This document shows, in pieces, positions 37,478 through 48,535 of a DNA stretch of 64,000 nt. The notes beneath the pieces are model-generated. The model was not told the origin of the DNA and made no database searches. It saw only the letters and a program-made list of their open reading frames with translations. Every line of letters begins with the position of its first letter. The stretch's first letter is position 1. Made by a program: the position numbers and the translations under genes. Source of the stretch: Phellopilus nigrolimitatus (lineage: Eukaryota > Basidiomycota > Agaricomycetes > Hymenochaetales > Hymenochaetaceae); NCBI GenBank assembly GCA_021029095.1, contig JAJOHG010000114.1, forward strand, positions 22,880 through 86,879, in the 5' to 3' direction.

Positions 37478-39971
37478 ATGCTCAACACTGCAGTTGTGGC
37501 GACTTTCGCCGCTTTGTCCTTGTCGCACCAAGCGATGTCCGCTGTCGTTTCGCTAAACATGAACGTCGCCAACGCCAATCTCTCGCCCGACGGTTTTTCT
37601 CGCTCGTAAGTAGCCACGCTCAGCGTTGCGAGTGCTTGTTTTGAATGCTTATTTGTTGCATCCAGAACGGTAGTCGTCAACGGACAGTTTCCTGGTCCAT
37701 TAATTTCTGGCAACATTGGCGACAACTTCCAGGTATATTTCGCTTCTCGGTGGCGTCGAATTTTTTTTCCTTCTAAAACTTCAACAGCTTAATGTAGCTG
37801 ATAGTCTCACGGATACGTCTATGCATCGTGCTACTTCCATTGTCAGTATTTCATGCTTCTGTCGATACAAAAGCGTAACTTATTCTTCGTCAGCATTGGC
37901 ACGGCATTTTCCAACACGGTTCGAATGAGATGGATGGTCCCGCCTGGGTTAATCAATGCCCAATCATCCCCGGGAACTCTTTTCTGTAAGAAAAGACCTT
38001 ATAATCATAGCACGACTGTTGTTTATCTTCTCTCTTTTACAAGATACAACTTCAATGTTCCCGATCAGTCAGGTACATACTGGTATCATTCCCACGTCGC
38101 TGATCAATACTGCGACGGCCTCCGGTATATATCCTTTCCTTCATATGCCTTTATCTCATGCTAATGACGAGTTATTCAGTGGACCCTTAATCCTCTATGG
38201 TGATTCATTTCGACTTATTTTCGCCCTTTATTCTCGAGCTTACATCGTAAATAGATCCGAATGATCCTCACGCGAGCCTCTACGACGTCGATGATGGTGA
38301 AGAATCCATCTGTCTATTTGACGTCAAAAGAGCGTTCTGACAGAATCCCCTAGCAACCACTGTCATTACTCTTGCAGATTGGTACCACAGCGTTTCCGAT
38401 TCTCTGTTCCCCAACACTGGTGACGCCGATCCGTATGTTATTTTGTCTCACCCGGTATTCGTCCGCTGATGCACTCTCTGATCCGAAATCAGTAACCCGG
38501 ATTCCACAACCATCAACGGCCTCGGCCGCTACTCTGGTGGGCCTACTGATTCACCTTTGGCTGTCGTCAATGTGACTCAAGGAACACGGTAAGTCAAGTC
38601 TGACATACCAGCTTTCGCTGTTGCTGACCTGGCGTATCACAGCTACCGTTTCCGCATCGTCAGCACCAGCTGCTACCCTTCGTGAGTTCCGAAAGTATTC
38701 ATTCTGACACTCGAGACTGACTCGCACGCGCAGCTACACCTTTTCAATCGACGGGCACAACATGACTGTCATCGAGGCTGACGGTGTCGAGACTCAACCG
38801 GTCACGGTCGACTCTCTCACTATCTTCTCCGCTCAGCGCTACTCCGTCGTCGTCACTGCTGACCAGCCCGTTGACAACTACTGTGAGGCACACCAAAAAC
38901 TCTTTCAGACATGTCCATTGACTTATTGAGAACTTTGGGAATAGGGATCCGTGTTGATCCTTCCGTTGGCACCACGGGTTTCTCTGGCGGTCTCAACTCT
39001 GCTATCCTCCGATACGCCAACGCTAGCGCTGTCGATCCGACGACGAGCCAGACAACCAACGGCGTAGCGCTCAACGAGGCCAATCTCCATGTAAAGCATG
39101 CACGCAAACGAGTACCTTCCGCTTCGACTGACGCGATATACCCTATATTTTAGCCCCTCGTCAACCCCGGAGCGCCAGGCAGCCCTGTTGCAGGCGGCGT
39201 AGACTTGGCTCTGAACCTGCCCATTGGTATCGTACGTGCCAACAATCCTGCGCTGTAGCCAGATGGGAAGTAACGTCGTACCGTACAGAACCTCACGACA
39301 GGCATGCACACTGTCAACGGCGTCTCGTGGGTGCCCCCGAACGTTCCGGTCCTCCTTCAAATTCTGAGCGGTGCCACGTCCCCTGGCGCGCTTCTCCCGG
39401 CCGACTCAATTTACGATCTTCCTGGCAACAGCACCATTGAGATCTCCCTGCCCGGCGGTTTCCCTGTATGTGGCCCCCCCGTCTCCCCCATCCCCTCTCG
39501 AACTAACCTTCTGCGCTGTTCCAGCACCCCATCCATCTCCACGGCCATAACTTCGACGTCGTGCGGGTCGCCGGCAGCTCGCAATACAACTACGCGAACC
39601 CGGTGCGCCGCGACGTCGTCAGCATCGGTGGCGCGAGCGACAACGTCACGATCCGCTTCACGACCGACAACTCCGGCCCGTGGTACATGCACTGCCACAT
39701 CGACTGGCATCTCAACGCGTAAGCATCAGCTGGCCCCGCGGCGTCGACGACGGCGCATTCTGACTCTTTCTTTTCTTCAGCGGTTTGGCGATTGTCTTCG
39801 CTGAGGACGTCGGCAATGTTAAATCGGCGAACCCCGTCAGCAGTGAGTTTTCTGAACGCTGATGTACGCCTCAATGATTCATTAACGCCCCCCCCCCCCC
39901 CCCCTTTAGGCACATGGAGCGCGCTATGCCCAGACTACTCCTCAGCCGACCCCGATACTGCTTTCGAGTGA
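37478..39971 (+). CDS. Laccase 3 (multicopper oxidase)
   Basis: This secreted laccase has a good signal peptide ([21 protein letters not shown]) followed by [18 protein letters not shown]. Exons give [21 protein letters not shown], copper motif 1 [15 protein letters not shown] (from 37897), motif 2 [15 protein letters not shown] (near 38075), [20 protein letters not shown] and [13 protein letters not shown]. Then follow [38 protein letters not shown], motif 3 [17 protein letters not shown] (near 39524) and motif 4 [20 protein letters not shown] (near 39690, split by an intron). The end is [19 protein letters not shown] and the stop at 39969-39971. About a dozen short introns are used. The last intron holds a run of 17 C just before its TTTAG acceptor. 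No lesion was seen; it looks fully functional. Confidence 0.94.
39888..39904 (+). repeat. 17-C homopolymer in the last laccase 3 intron
   Basis: Seventeen C in a row stand between the branch-point region and the TTTAG acceptor (39905-39909), in the place of the usual polypyrimidine tract. Length may be uncertain in the assembly. Confidence 0.9.
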
Positions 39972-41349
39972 TCGCGCTCCAAGCGTCAACATAAAGCTCA
40001 AGCTCAATGCTTTCCAAGCAACATTCTTTAATCGTTTCACTTTCCTCGGTATTGGACTTTTGGGATCATTTTCAAACAACACTCTTTTATCGTTTTTCGC
40101 TTTCTTTGGTATCGGACTTTTTGGACTTTTTTCTAAACTTCGGGGTATTATGTGCTTTCGATTCGCTGGGTTTTGCCGTGGACTTTATAATTAATAAGTA
40201 GGTTCGGAATTCCGAAGAATTCTGGATAGGGGACTGGATTTATTATTTGTTTTGTTAAAGAATGATATGTATCTATCGGGCAATGTAAAGAAAGAAATAC
40301 GCCTTTCGCTTTCGTGACCTTGCTTGTGGCCTGTGTGTTTTCCCAGCCTCAAAGTCATAAAGTTTTCTCCTTCACCCGTCTCCATCTTCGCGACCCAGCC
40401 CGTTTTCCCACATCCAGATCTGCGCGCGTGCGCGCGCGCGAACGTCCACGCCTCCCGCGCCAAAGCACGCGAAGCCAGAGACGCGCCACGCCGCGCCGCG
40501 TGGCTGACTAGGCTCGTCCCAGCCCGCTCGTGCAAATCGCGCCGCGAGAAGGACCAGCGCGCGTAGGGCGGCGGCGCAGATCCAGGGCCTGCCTCTCAGA
40601 TCTCAGACTCGCGCTGGGCTGACGGCGGGTGTGCCTTTCTGGAGCGCGGAGGAGGCCCCCCTTTTTTGGTGCGAGCTACAGTACGCGGCGTAAGTAATAG
40701 GATTTTTCTTTCTTTCTGTCCGCGCGCGCCTCCGAGAGTCGGGGATTTTTCAGCCTTCGGGAGGTTGTGTACCGTAGAAGTCGAACCCCCGCTTGTCAAG
40801 TTTGCGCTTCGGGGAAGGTGCGGATGTTGGGCCACCACCGGTTGGGGGCGCATGCGCATGAGGATTTTCATTGAAGTTGACCTGCGATCGAGCAGTAAGG
40901 AACATGTACTGCGTACAGCAGAGAGCGCTCTTCGTGTTGAAGGATGACTCGGCAGTCGAGCGAGGCTGTTTGGACCGCACGGCAGATCCCACCCCTCTGT
41001 TGAGCTATTTGAGCAGGAGTGCGCACAAACCACCGGGCAGAAAGGCGAAGTAAGTATCGAGACGGCCCGCGCTCGCACTTTGTTTTCTGGACCAAGAACG
41101 CAAGGGCGCCCGGTCCCTTTTCGCGTTTATTATTGTGTTTTGAGCGGCATTCGGGGTCTCTCTGGCGACGCGCCGCGCCCTCCCTCCGGGAAGAAGCTCC
41201 ATCCAGTCTTCACAGAACCCCGGCGACGTACGTCGTTGATGGTGCTGATAGCGCCAGCCAGACTTTGGTGGTGGGGGCGGGGCAACCGCCCGCGCCGCGC
41301 CGCGCCCCTGGGAACTCCGGACTCGGAGCGCTACAGATCTGGGACGTAG

Positions 41350-41374
41350 CGACGACGACGACGACGACGACGAC
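41350..41374 (+). repeat. (GAC)n trinucleotide microsatellite
   Basis: Eight uninterrupted GAC units in non-coding GC-rich DNA. Confidence 0.9.
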
Positions 41375-41589
41375 CCGGGCCCGGCGACGCGACACCCCCG
41401 TTTGCGCAGTTGGATACTGTTGTTTGCTTGTCGATGCCTCCGAGACTCGGCCCTCAGAGGCGGTTTCGACTCGTCGAGCCCGTTAGACCTCGGGGGAAGG
41501 AGGGAGGTTGAAGTTGAAGTTGAGGTGGGGCCTCGCGGCGCAGGAGTGTGGATGTTGCGCGGGCAGGGAGGCGGGGAGTGGCGGGGTGC

Positions 41590-41636
41590 ACCCCCCCGCC
41601 CCCCGCCCCCCGCCCCCCGCCCCCCGCCCCCCCCCC
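41590..41636 (+). repeat. (CCCCCCG)n-like C-rich tandem repeat
   Basis: Five to six blocks of C6 to C10 separated by single G. The minus strand has runs of G6 or more in series, which fits a G-quadruplex motif; the plus strand fits an i-motif. Confidence 0.85.
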
Positions 41637-41970
41637 TCAAGACTCAAGGTCCCTCCACCGATCACGCAGGTTCGCAAGAAAAGCTCTTACACTATACACT
41701 ATGATTACACATTTCAGCGGTTACGCACTCGGAGCTGAGAGACAAAAAACAAACAAAAGCAAGAAAACAAGAAAACGAAAAAAGGGATTATGGAGGATGA
41801 TGCAGAAGAAGGCGGGCGGGAATGCGGCGTTGCGACAGGGCAGGGCAGGACTGGACAGGATTGGGCGGGACAGGGCGGAACAGCAGCAAATTAGAAAAGT
41901 CGTATGTATGTACGTATAGCAGAGTGCAAGAGTGCAGAGTAGTGTTTTCGGTGGATCTCCGTTCGCCGCG

Positions 41971-41988
41971 AGAGAGAGAGAGAGAGAG
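41971..41988 (+). repeat. (AG)n microsatellite followed by purine tract
   Basis: Nine AG units lead into a nearly pure purine stretch with repeated GAAAC/GAAGA words to about 42065. Confidence 0.85.
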
Positions 41989-42484
41989 AAAAAAAGCAGA
42001 GGGGAAAGAAACGAAACGAAACGAAGAAACGAAGAAACAAAAAGAGAAGAGAAGAGAAAAGAAAGGGGGAACTGGACCGGGAACTGATACTAATAGCGCA
42101 CGGGGTCTAGACAAGACAGCAAGACAGCAAGCAGGGAGCAGGGAGGGCCGAACGAAGCGAAGTCGAAAGCGGTGCGCAAGGGACGTAGACGTAGACCGAG
42201 ACCGCGTGCAGCTCGGGTCGGGCGCGCGCGGGCGCGTGGCGTGGCATGGCGTGGTGTGGTACGAGCAGCGGGACGTCGTGGGCGGCGACGGCGGGTGACG
42301 TGTGGTGGTACAGTTGAGCTGAGAATATTCGAGGTGTGGATGCGAGATATCCGGAGGGGCGGGAAAGCGCGGAGACAGAGGTGGGAGACGCGCGGGAAGG
42401 GCTGAGTGGAGGTGTCGGGGATGGATGGCGGATAGCGCATGGCAGGCAGAAGCTGGACACGCCCCCGCCCTGCGGCGGCGGCAA

Positions 42485-42507
42485 CTGCTGCTGCTGCTGC
42501 TGCTGCT
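42485..42507 (+). repeat. (CTG)n trinucleotide microsatellite
   Basis: Seven to eight CTG units right beside the predicted 3' end of the minus-strand zinc-finger gene A. Confidence 0.85.
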
Positions 42508-42509
42508 TT

Positions 42510-44344
42510 TCAGTCCGACCAGGGCTCGCTCCCGGAGGAGGACGCACTGCAACAGCTGCCCGCGCGCCGCGCGTCTCCAGGCTGGCCCGCGGGGGCGGCG
42601 GCACAGCGCCCCTCCCTCCCCGCCTTCCCCCGCGCGCCCTTCCCAACTTCGAAGCACGCACCGCCGCCGCCCGCCGCGCCCGTCGTCGCGAGCCTCACGA
42701 CGTCCCCCGCGTCGCTCCCCGCACACGCGTCGCCCGCCCCTTCTCCGCCCATCTCCACCTCTTCTCCCACCTCCTCGCCCGCGCCCGCGCCCTCGTCTCC
42801 GGCGACTTCGTCGTCGCCCGCGCCGCCCGCCGCGGGGTACTTGCGCACGACCCACACGGCCTCCTTCACGTGGCCCCACGTCCACGCGCGCGCGCCCGCG
42901 GGCGTGAACGGCGAGAGCTCGCGCGTGCCGCGCCGGCGCGAGCGGCGGTAGTAGTCCTCGAGCACGACGTCCGGCTCCGGCGCGCGCTGGTGCGGCGGCG
43001 GCGGCGGCGGCGGCGGCGTCTCGGGCAGCGGCGACGAGTCCTGGTGCGAGCCGCCGTGCGAGCCGGACGAGGACGCGGGGAGCGCGCCCAGCCCCAGCCC
43101 CATTGCGCTGTCGCCGTCGGGCGACTCTTCTTTGACGAAGACGCCGCCGCCGCTGGCGCGCGTGTTCGTGTTCGTGTTCGTGCTGGGCCCTGGTTCGCCG
43201 CCGCGCTTCGGCCGCAGGCGGATGGTGAGCGCGCCGTGCTTGGCGGGCGGCTGCAGCGCGTCGGCGGACACGCTCGAGCGTTTTTTCTGTGCGCGCGGCG
43301 GGGTCAGGGGTCAGGGAGAGAGACAAAGCCAGAGAGACGCAAAAACGGGAGAGAGGGTGTTGGTGGGAGAAGGGGAAGGAAAAAGGGCGAAGACGGGACT
43401 CACGCGGTCCCCGCGCGCGCGCGAGGCGCCCTGGCCGCGCTTCGCGGGCGCGCGGCGCGCGCAGCGCTCGATGTGCTTCGTCCAGTGGAACGCGTCGTAC
43501 GCGCTCTTCGTCGAGAGCTTGATGTCCTGCCCGCAGAGGCGGCAGCGCACGAGCTCGGGCCCGCGCACGTCCGCGTGCGCGTGCGCGCGCAGGCGCTGCT
43601 CGCGCGCCGCGGCGCGCGCGGCGTACGCGCGGGCGCGGGTCTGCGCGCTGTGTGGGCCCCGGGGGAGGGAGGCGTGTGGCGTGAGCGTGTGACGGGAGCG
43701 GGGACGGGGATGGGGGGCGCGTGGGGGATAGGGGGACGGAGGACGCACGTTGTGGAGGGCGCCGCAGCGGCAGCGGCGGCGGCGGCGCTTGAGCCCGCGC
43801 GCGGGGCCGCGTCTGCGTCGGCGGCTTTGGGCATGGCGTCGGGCATTGATTCCTTTTTGATCCTGTGCGCCGGAGTCAGTGTCCGTGTCCCGTGCTCAAA
43901 TGGGGGGCGGAGGGCGGAGGGGGGAATGGGCGAAGGGGGCGAAGGCGAAGGGGGCGAAGGGGGCGAAGGGGCGAATGGGGGAAAGGGGATTGGGAGAGGG
44001 GAAGGGAAGAGGGGGGAAAGGGGGAAGGGGGGCGCGGGCGCAGGGCTCACTCACCTTAGGGGGGACGGCCGGCCGCTGTGCAGCGCTTTCTGTCGGGGGG
44101 GCGGGGGGACGCTCAGCTCTCACGACAAGGGGGACGGGGACGGGGAAGACGACGAGGAGGACGAGGACGCACATAGTCGACCCGCTCGGCACGCGTGCGG
44201 CGGTCTTTGTCGAGCCTGGCGCGCACACGCCCAGCGCGGGGATGAGCGAGGGCCTCTCTAAAGCCTTTGTGCGGCGGTCGCGACTCACCTGGTGCGGGGG
44301 AGGGGGGCGCTGGAGGACGGGGGGGACGTGGAGGCGGGGCGCAT
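42510..44344 (-). CDS. One-finger C2HC zinc-finger-like protein A (uncharacterised)
   Basis: I do not recognise the full protein. Exon evidence: GCCGACGC-rich exon IKKESMPDAMPKAADADAAPRAG (near 43740-43860), then QTRARAYAARAAAREQRLRAHAHADV and one finger, VRCRLCGQDIKLSTKSAYDA-FHWTKHIERC (43461-43544), with pattern C-x2-C-x19-H-x3-C. A GTGAGT donor after GDR joins KKRSSVSADALQPPAKHG near 43270. The last exon is acidic and Pro-rich (eight consecutive Pro from a CGG repeat), with EDYYRRSRRRGTRELSPF and WTWGHVKEAVWVVRKYP, ending at 42510. The start is uncertain: an ATG at 44344 followed by MRPASTSPPSSSAPLPRT and a GTGAGT donor is one choice, an ATG near 44481 another. The finger matches three in the neighbouring gene B, so the two are relatives. 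Role unknown; nucleic-acid or protein binding is only a guess. Confidence 0.5.
43890..44040 (+). repeat. G-rich GGGGGCGAA-type tandem tract
   Basis: Repeated units of G4-G5 with CGAA, CGGAGG or AAA spacers fill about 150 bp inside a predicted intron of gene A. The plus strand has many G runs of four or more, enough for G-quadruplex folding. Confidence 0.7.
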
Positions 44345-44696
44345 TGGGGGGCTATATAGGCAGTGGGAGGGGAGGGCAGTTGGGGGGAGAAGGGAGAGAA
44401 GGGGGGCTGGGGGCAGCGGAGTGCGGAGACAAGTCGACGAGTTGGGCGCGTCTACTCAGTTTCTTTAGTTCTGCCGATCGCATGCCGAAAGCGAGGCTGA
44501 AGCAGTTCAAGCCACACCGCCCTCTCCTGGTAGCAACGCCTTCCGTGCACAGCACAACAAGTATTTATTATCATTAGTTTTTAATTCAGATGTATCAAGC
44601 AAGGATTCGTTACTCAAGACGAGACCATGTCCAAGAAAAAAAAAATAGCAAAGAAAATAGCAAAGATACAAAACAACGGAATCCACGCCGAGGCCC

Positions 44697-45176
44697 CTAC
44701 GTCGTCGCCGCCGATCCAGCCTGCCCTGCCCACAACCCCTCCGAGAATCCCTTCTTGAACGTCTCCCACGGCTCCCAGAACCAGCCCCACGGCCCAGGCG
44801 CCCTCGCCTCAGACCGCACGTACCCCTCCGTCCGCCGCCGCACCGCAGCGCCCTGCCCCTCCTCTCCCCCAGCTTCGCCCTCGCCCTCGTCCTCCTCCCG
44901 CGCGCGCTTCTGGGGGAGCACAGACGCCGCCAGCGCAGGGCCGGCCAAGGGGGCAACGCACGAATCGGCCGAGCTGTCCGCGTTGACGCACGTCATGTCT
45001 GTCGACGCTGTCGACGGCGGCGGACGCATGTTCGGTGGCGCATCTGCAGCCAGAGGGGAAGCGCGGACCGGGGGAGACACCTCCGGCTGCGCACGCGCTG
45101 CGTCGACCTCCGCAGACGCACCGGGCAACGGCACCCTAAGTTCGCAGTACTCAGCCACGCAACAAAATTAAAAGAG

Positions 45177-45211
<35 letters not shown>

Positions 45212-46990
45212 GAGGCGCCTCACAGTGTACACGCCGCCTTATGCTCCAGCCACCTATCCAGCTGGTACGCCGCCGTCTCCGACAGGCGCACCTCCGCGCC
45301 GCACGCCGCGCACGCCACGCGGTTCGCCGCAAACTCGCGCGCCTGCGCGTCGTTCACGAGCTGCAGCTTGCGCTCCGCCTCCCGCACGCGCCCGCTCGGC
45401 GCCTCGCTGCCCCCTCCATCGCCCCCGGCCCGCCGCCCGTGCACGCGCGCCGCGTGCCGCGCCCAGTTCACCAGCTGGAAGCGCGTCTTCCCCGACAGCC
45501 GGATCCACTTCCCGCACGCCGCGCAGAACACCGCGTCCGCGCGCACCTCGCCCGCCAGCGCGTCCGCCGCGAGCAGCTGCTCCCGCTCCTCGGCGCTCCG
45601 CCGCCCCGGCGCGCCCTGCAGCGAGGCCGCGGTGGGCGACGCGGACACCTCGGATGCGGACACCGAGGGCGCGGCCGATGCGGCGTCGTCGTCGTCGTCG
45701 TCCTCTTTTTCACCCTCTGCGGCTGCGCGAGCGTCAGAATCCGTGCTGAGGCGAGCACGCCTTCCCGGATGGCTGTGGTATCCTCCATATCAGCGCTCGC
45801 TATCTGTACTCAAAGAGCAGTTACGCGTACCCGGGAGAGCAGAGGCGCGTGTGCGCCTTCCACGGCGCGAGCGCGTACCTCTGCGTCGCGTGCAGCTTCA
45901 GCCACATCCCGCAGCACCCGCAGCGCACCCGGTGCGGCTCGAGCGCCGCGACGTCCGTGTGCGCCTCGAAGTACGCGCGGCGCCCCGCCTCGGTCGTGCG
46001 CGTCGCCGCCCCTCGCACGCCCTCGGGCCTGTCAGACGTGTCGGACACGGACACGGACGCGGACGGAGGCGGCATCGCGCCGGGGCGCGCCCTGCAATAC
46101 AAGTCAGCGTCAGATTCTCTCGTGGACGAGCGGGGCGGGGGGCGGAGGGGGGCGTATGTACCTGGAGGCGAGCGCCGGCTGGGCGCCGCGCGCGGCCAGG
46201 GGAGGCGTGCCATTCCTGTCTGGGTCCTCGGGTGCGCCGGGGGCAGGGCCGCCCGGTGCGGCGCGCGCGTCCTTCGCGTTCGACTTCCGGGGCGCGCGCT
46301 TTTTGGCCGAAGCCTGCGCAGGGGGCAGGCTGTCCCGCCAGTAAGTCAGTCAGCACAGATGCGCGGGAGGGCGGGTGGGGAAGGCGCGCTGCGCTGCTCA
46401 CCCAGGCTGTTCGCCGCGCTCGTGGGCCGTCTGCGCGGAGGGCGGGGGTGCCTGCGGCGGGCTGTGTCTCAGTCCCGCGTCCACGTTTGTATATGTATAT
46501 GTGCACAACGACTCACAGACGTCTCTGCCGTGCCGTCCGCAGCGCCCGCAGCGCCGCTCGAGGCGTCCGGGTCCCTGCAACGCACGGCCGCCTTCAGCTT
46601 AGTCCCCCTTCCGCGGTGGCGCGAACGCCGAACGCGCACTCACCCTCGCTCCGCGTCCTTCCCGCCGCGCGCCTTCCGCTGCACGGCGCCGCGCCCGCCC
46701 GCAGGTCAGCCACCGTCTTCGCGCGTGCTGGCTCGCTTTGGAGGGCTCACCTTCCTGTTCGCGTATGTGACCTTCACCGCGCGCCTGGGGCTGCGCGTGG
46801 TCGTGGCCGAGGGCAAGGGCAGGTCAGCGGTGGGGTCGAGAGCTTCGCGGCGCGTAAGCTACACACCTCTCTGGAGACTTCGAGGGCACAGCGTCCATCG
46901 TCTGGGCGCGAGTCGAAGTCGTGCGTGTTGTCCGAGCTGTCCGAGGGAGAAGATAGGGTTCATGACTCGGAGAGCGCATTGTGTCCACCG
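44697..46990 (-). CDS. Three-finger C2HC zinc-finger-like protein B (uncharacterised)
   Basis: I do not recognise the family by name. Exons on the minus strand include RDSLPPAQASAKKRAPRKSN (near 46340), then SVSVSDTSDRPEGVRG leading to finger 1 (45839-45922: VRCGCCGMWLKL...W-x2-H-x3-C). The next exon has TDSDARAAAEGEKEDDDDDDAAS, finger 2 (45439-45525: VFCAACGKWIRL...NWARHAARVH, ending in H) and finger 3 (45229-45312: VACAACGAEVRL...RWLEHKAAC). An intron with about 34 T follows, and the last exon gives LVPLPGASAEVDAARAQ, the basic-acidic KRAREEDEGEGEA and a Trp-rich end, APGPWGWFWEPWETF then KKGFSEGL. The stop is at 44697. Small upstream exons between 46400 and 46990 are plausible but the start is not fixed. 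Cys, Gly5, Leu10, Tyr/Phe16, Trp21 and His24 are shared by all fingers. Confidence 0.6.
45177..45210 (+). repeat. Poly(A) tract of about 34 nt
   Basis: An almost pure A run on the plus strand. On the minus strand it is a poly(T) in the intron between finger 3 and the last exon of gene B, just after the GTGAGG donor. Confidence 0.9.
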
Positions 46991-47181
46991 CACGTGGGTT
47001 TCGCACGCTTTAGTCATCTTCAAGAAAAGAAAATTAGGCAAAGAAATGCGGAAAATGAAGAAAGACACAGCAATCTAAGGCTGAACTAGTATACGAGGCT
47101 GTATAGGATACATGATGTCGCGCCGAAAAAAAAAAAAAAAAACGAGCCATAACTTATTACACCAATCTGTATGTAACAATA

Positions 47182-48165
47182 TCACTCCGTCCGAGTCTTC
47201 GCGACAAGGCCATTTTGCTTTTCCCACCGCGCACGCCACTCCAGCCACTCCGCCTCGCGCCCGCCGTCCTGCCAGACCGCCCACCCGTCCTTTATCCGCA
47301 GCCACGTAGCGAGCGGGTGCGCGAGCAGCGCCGTGCGGACGCGTCCGAAGACCGAGCGCGGGAAGCGCGCGGGGAGGAGCTCCATCGTGCCGTACACCAG
47401 CGTGCCGAAGGCGACGCCGACGCCGGCGCCCCAGGCGATCTGCGTGCGTGTGTGGTACGTAAGGTGCAGCCTAGCGCGAACCGACGAAGAAGAGAGTGGT
47501 CAATAGGAAAGTTGGAATCAAATTGCACGAATGAGCGCACCGAGAGTAGCATACGATCCCCGCCCACGCCAGCAGGCCCGCGTACATCGCCGCGCGGAAC
47601 AGCCGGTCGAGCGCTTTGTAGCCCGACGAGACGAACCGGTGCCGGAAGAAGAGGTGCAGCGCCAGAAACGACGCAAAGTAGCCCATGTACTGGCTGTGCG
47701 ACGAGGGGAAGCCGTAGCCGCTGCCGAGGCTTTCTGCTCCGACGAAACGGTCAGCACCAAACGCAGAGCAGGCGGAGCAAAGAAGGTCGGAGGACGGACC
47801 GACGGGGCGCTCCTGCTTGACGAGCCGCTTGAGGACCCAGTTGAAGCCCTCGCACGCGAGCTGCCCGGCCCACATGTTGATGACGAGGAGGTCGCGCGTC
47901 ACGACGGCGAGCGCTGCGTACGACGCCTTCCGCCGAGTAGTCAGCGCTTAGCTGCGTTGTGAAAGGGGGATAAAAGCGAGCGTGCCCACCATCAGGAGGA
48001 TCGGGCTCAGCGTCACGAGCGCGAGCGCGAGAGAAACATGTGAGTTCGCGTCGTCTGCAGGGAGACCGAGTCAGGTACTCGCTCCAAGGTCCGCGAGACG
48101 AGTTGTGTAGACGCACAGAGTACATGGGTCAGCTCCAGAGCAGCCGGTGCAGTGCGATTCGCCAT
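47182..48165 (-). CDS. Dolichyldiphosphatase (CAX4/DOLPP1-like)
   Basis: This ER membrane phosphatase removes one phosphate from dolichyl diphosphate, recycling the lipid carrier for N-glycosylation. The start MANRTAPAALELTHVLYD at 48165 spans a first intron to ANSHVSLALALVTLSPILLM. The following exons carry the PAP2 phosphatase motifs: KRLVKQERPVG (K-x6-RP, near 47820), GYGFPSSHSQYMGYFASFLALHLFF (near 47690), and YSR joined over an intron to LHLTYHTRTQIAWGAGVG (near 47460-47550). Four to five hydrophobic helices surround them. The C-terminus is basic (KDGWAVWQDGGREAEW...NGLVAKTRTE) and cytosolic. The stop is at 47182. All catalytic residues expected for the family are present. Confidence 0.92.
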
Positions 48166-48535
48166 AATCACAGTCTATCAGGGGCTGGTCCTGCTACGCT
48201 GGGAGACTTGAGCCAGATGATTAACCAGAATTTTGTCAATACTAGCTGTGGCGTGGAAGATTGCTCGAGTAGTTTTTATCAGAAAAGATGGAATCGATAC
48301 GTACCTGGCAGGCATGCCAGTGGTACACAGTGCAGACTTGGCTACTTGGCTTACGGAGAGCCAGACAGACGTGAAGCGAATTCTGTCGATACAGGGGTTT
48401 ATTATGTAAGACACGCGTCAAAAAAACGCGCCCCAAATATCCACAAACACTCGGGCTTACCCATTGATCATTCGACATTCACTCTTACATTAGAGTCGAG
48501 CGAGGGAAGTCGTATCAGTAAACCGTGTTCGCGGT

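Larger units (their letters stand above)
39972..42509. other. Low-complexity GC-rich region, no gene supported
   Basis: After the laccase 3 3' end the sequence becomes very GC-rich with purine/pyrimidine bias. Many long overlapping open frames exist on both strands (for example 41005-41640 and 41788-43326 minus), but they have biased Arg/Pro/Ala composition, no motif and no consistent exon signals, so I treat them as chance. It holds several simple repeats listed separately and possibly the 3' UTR of the zinc-finger gene at 42510. Confidence 0.4.

Noticed and set aside
41788..43326. 512-codon minus-strand open frame
   Set aside because: Arg-rich frame that overlaps gene A's last exon in another frame; no domain and low-complexity runs.
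42336..44261. 641-codon plus-strand open frame
   Set aside because: It is antisense to the finger-bearing gene A, is mostly Arg/Ala/Gly, has no motif, and arises from the lack of stops in very GC-rich DNA.
44350..44360. TATATAG as TATA box of zinc-finger gene A
   Set aside because: It is only about 10 nt before the candidate ATG, too close for a core promoter of that start.
45368..47089. 573-codon and 409-codon plus-strand open frames
   Set aside because: They lie opposite zinc-finger gene B, whose minus-strand exons carry conserved fingers. Composition is biased, and two overlapping long frames on one strand argue for chance.
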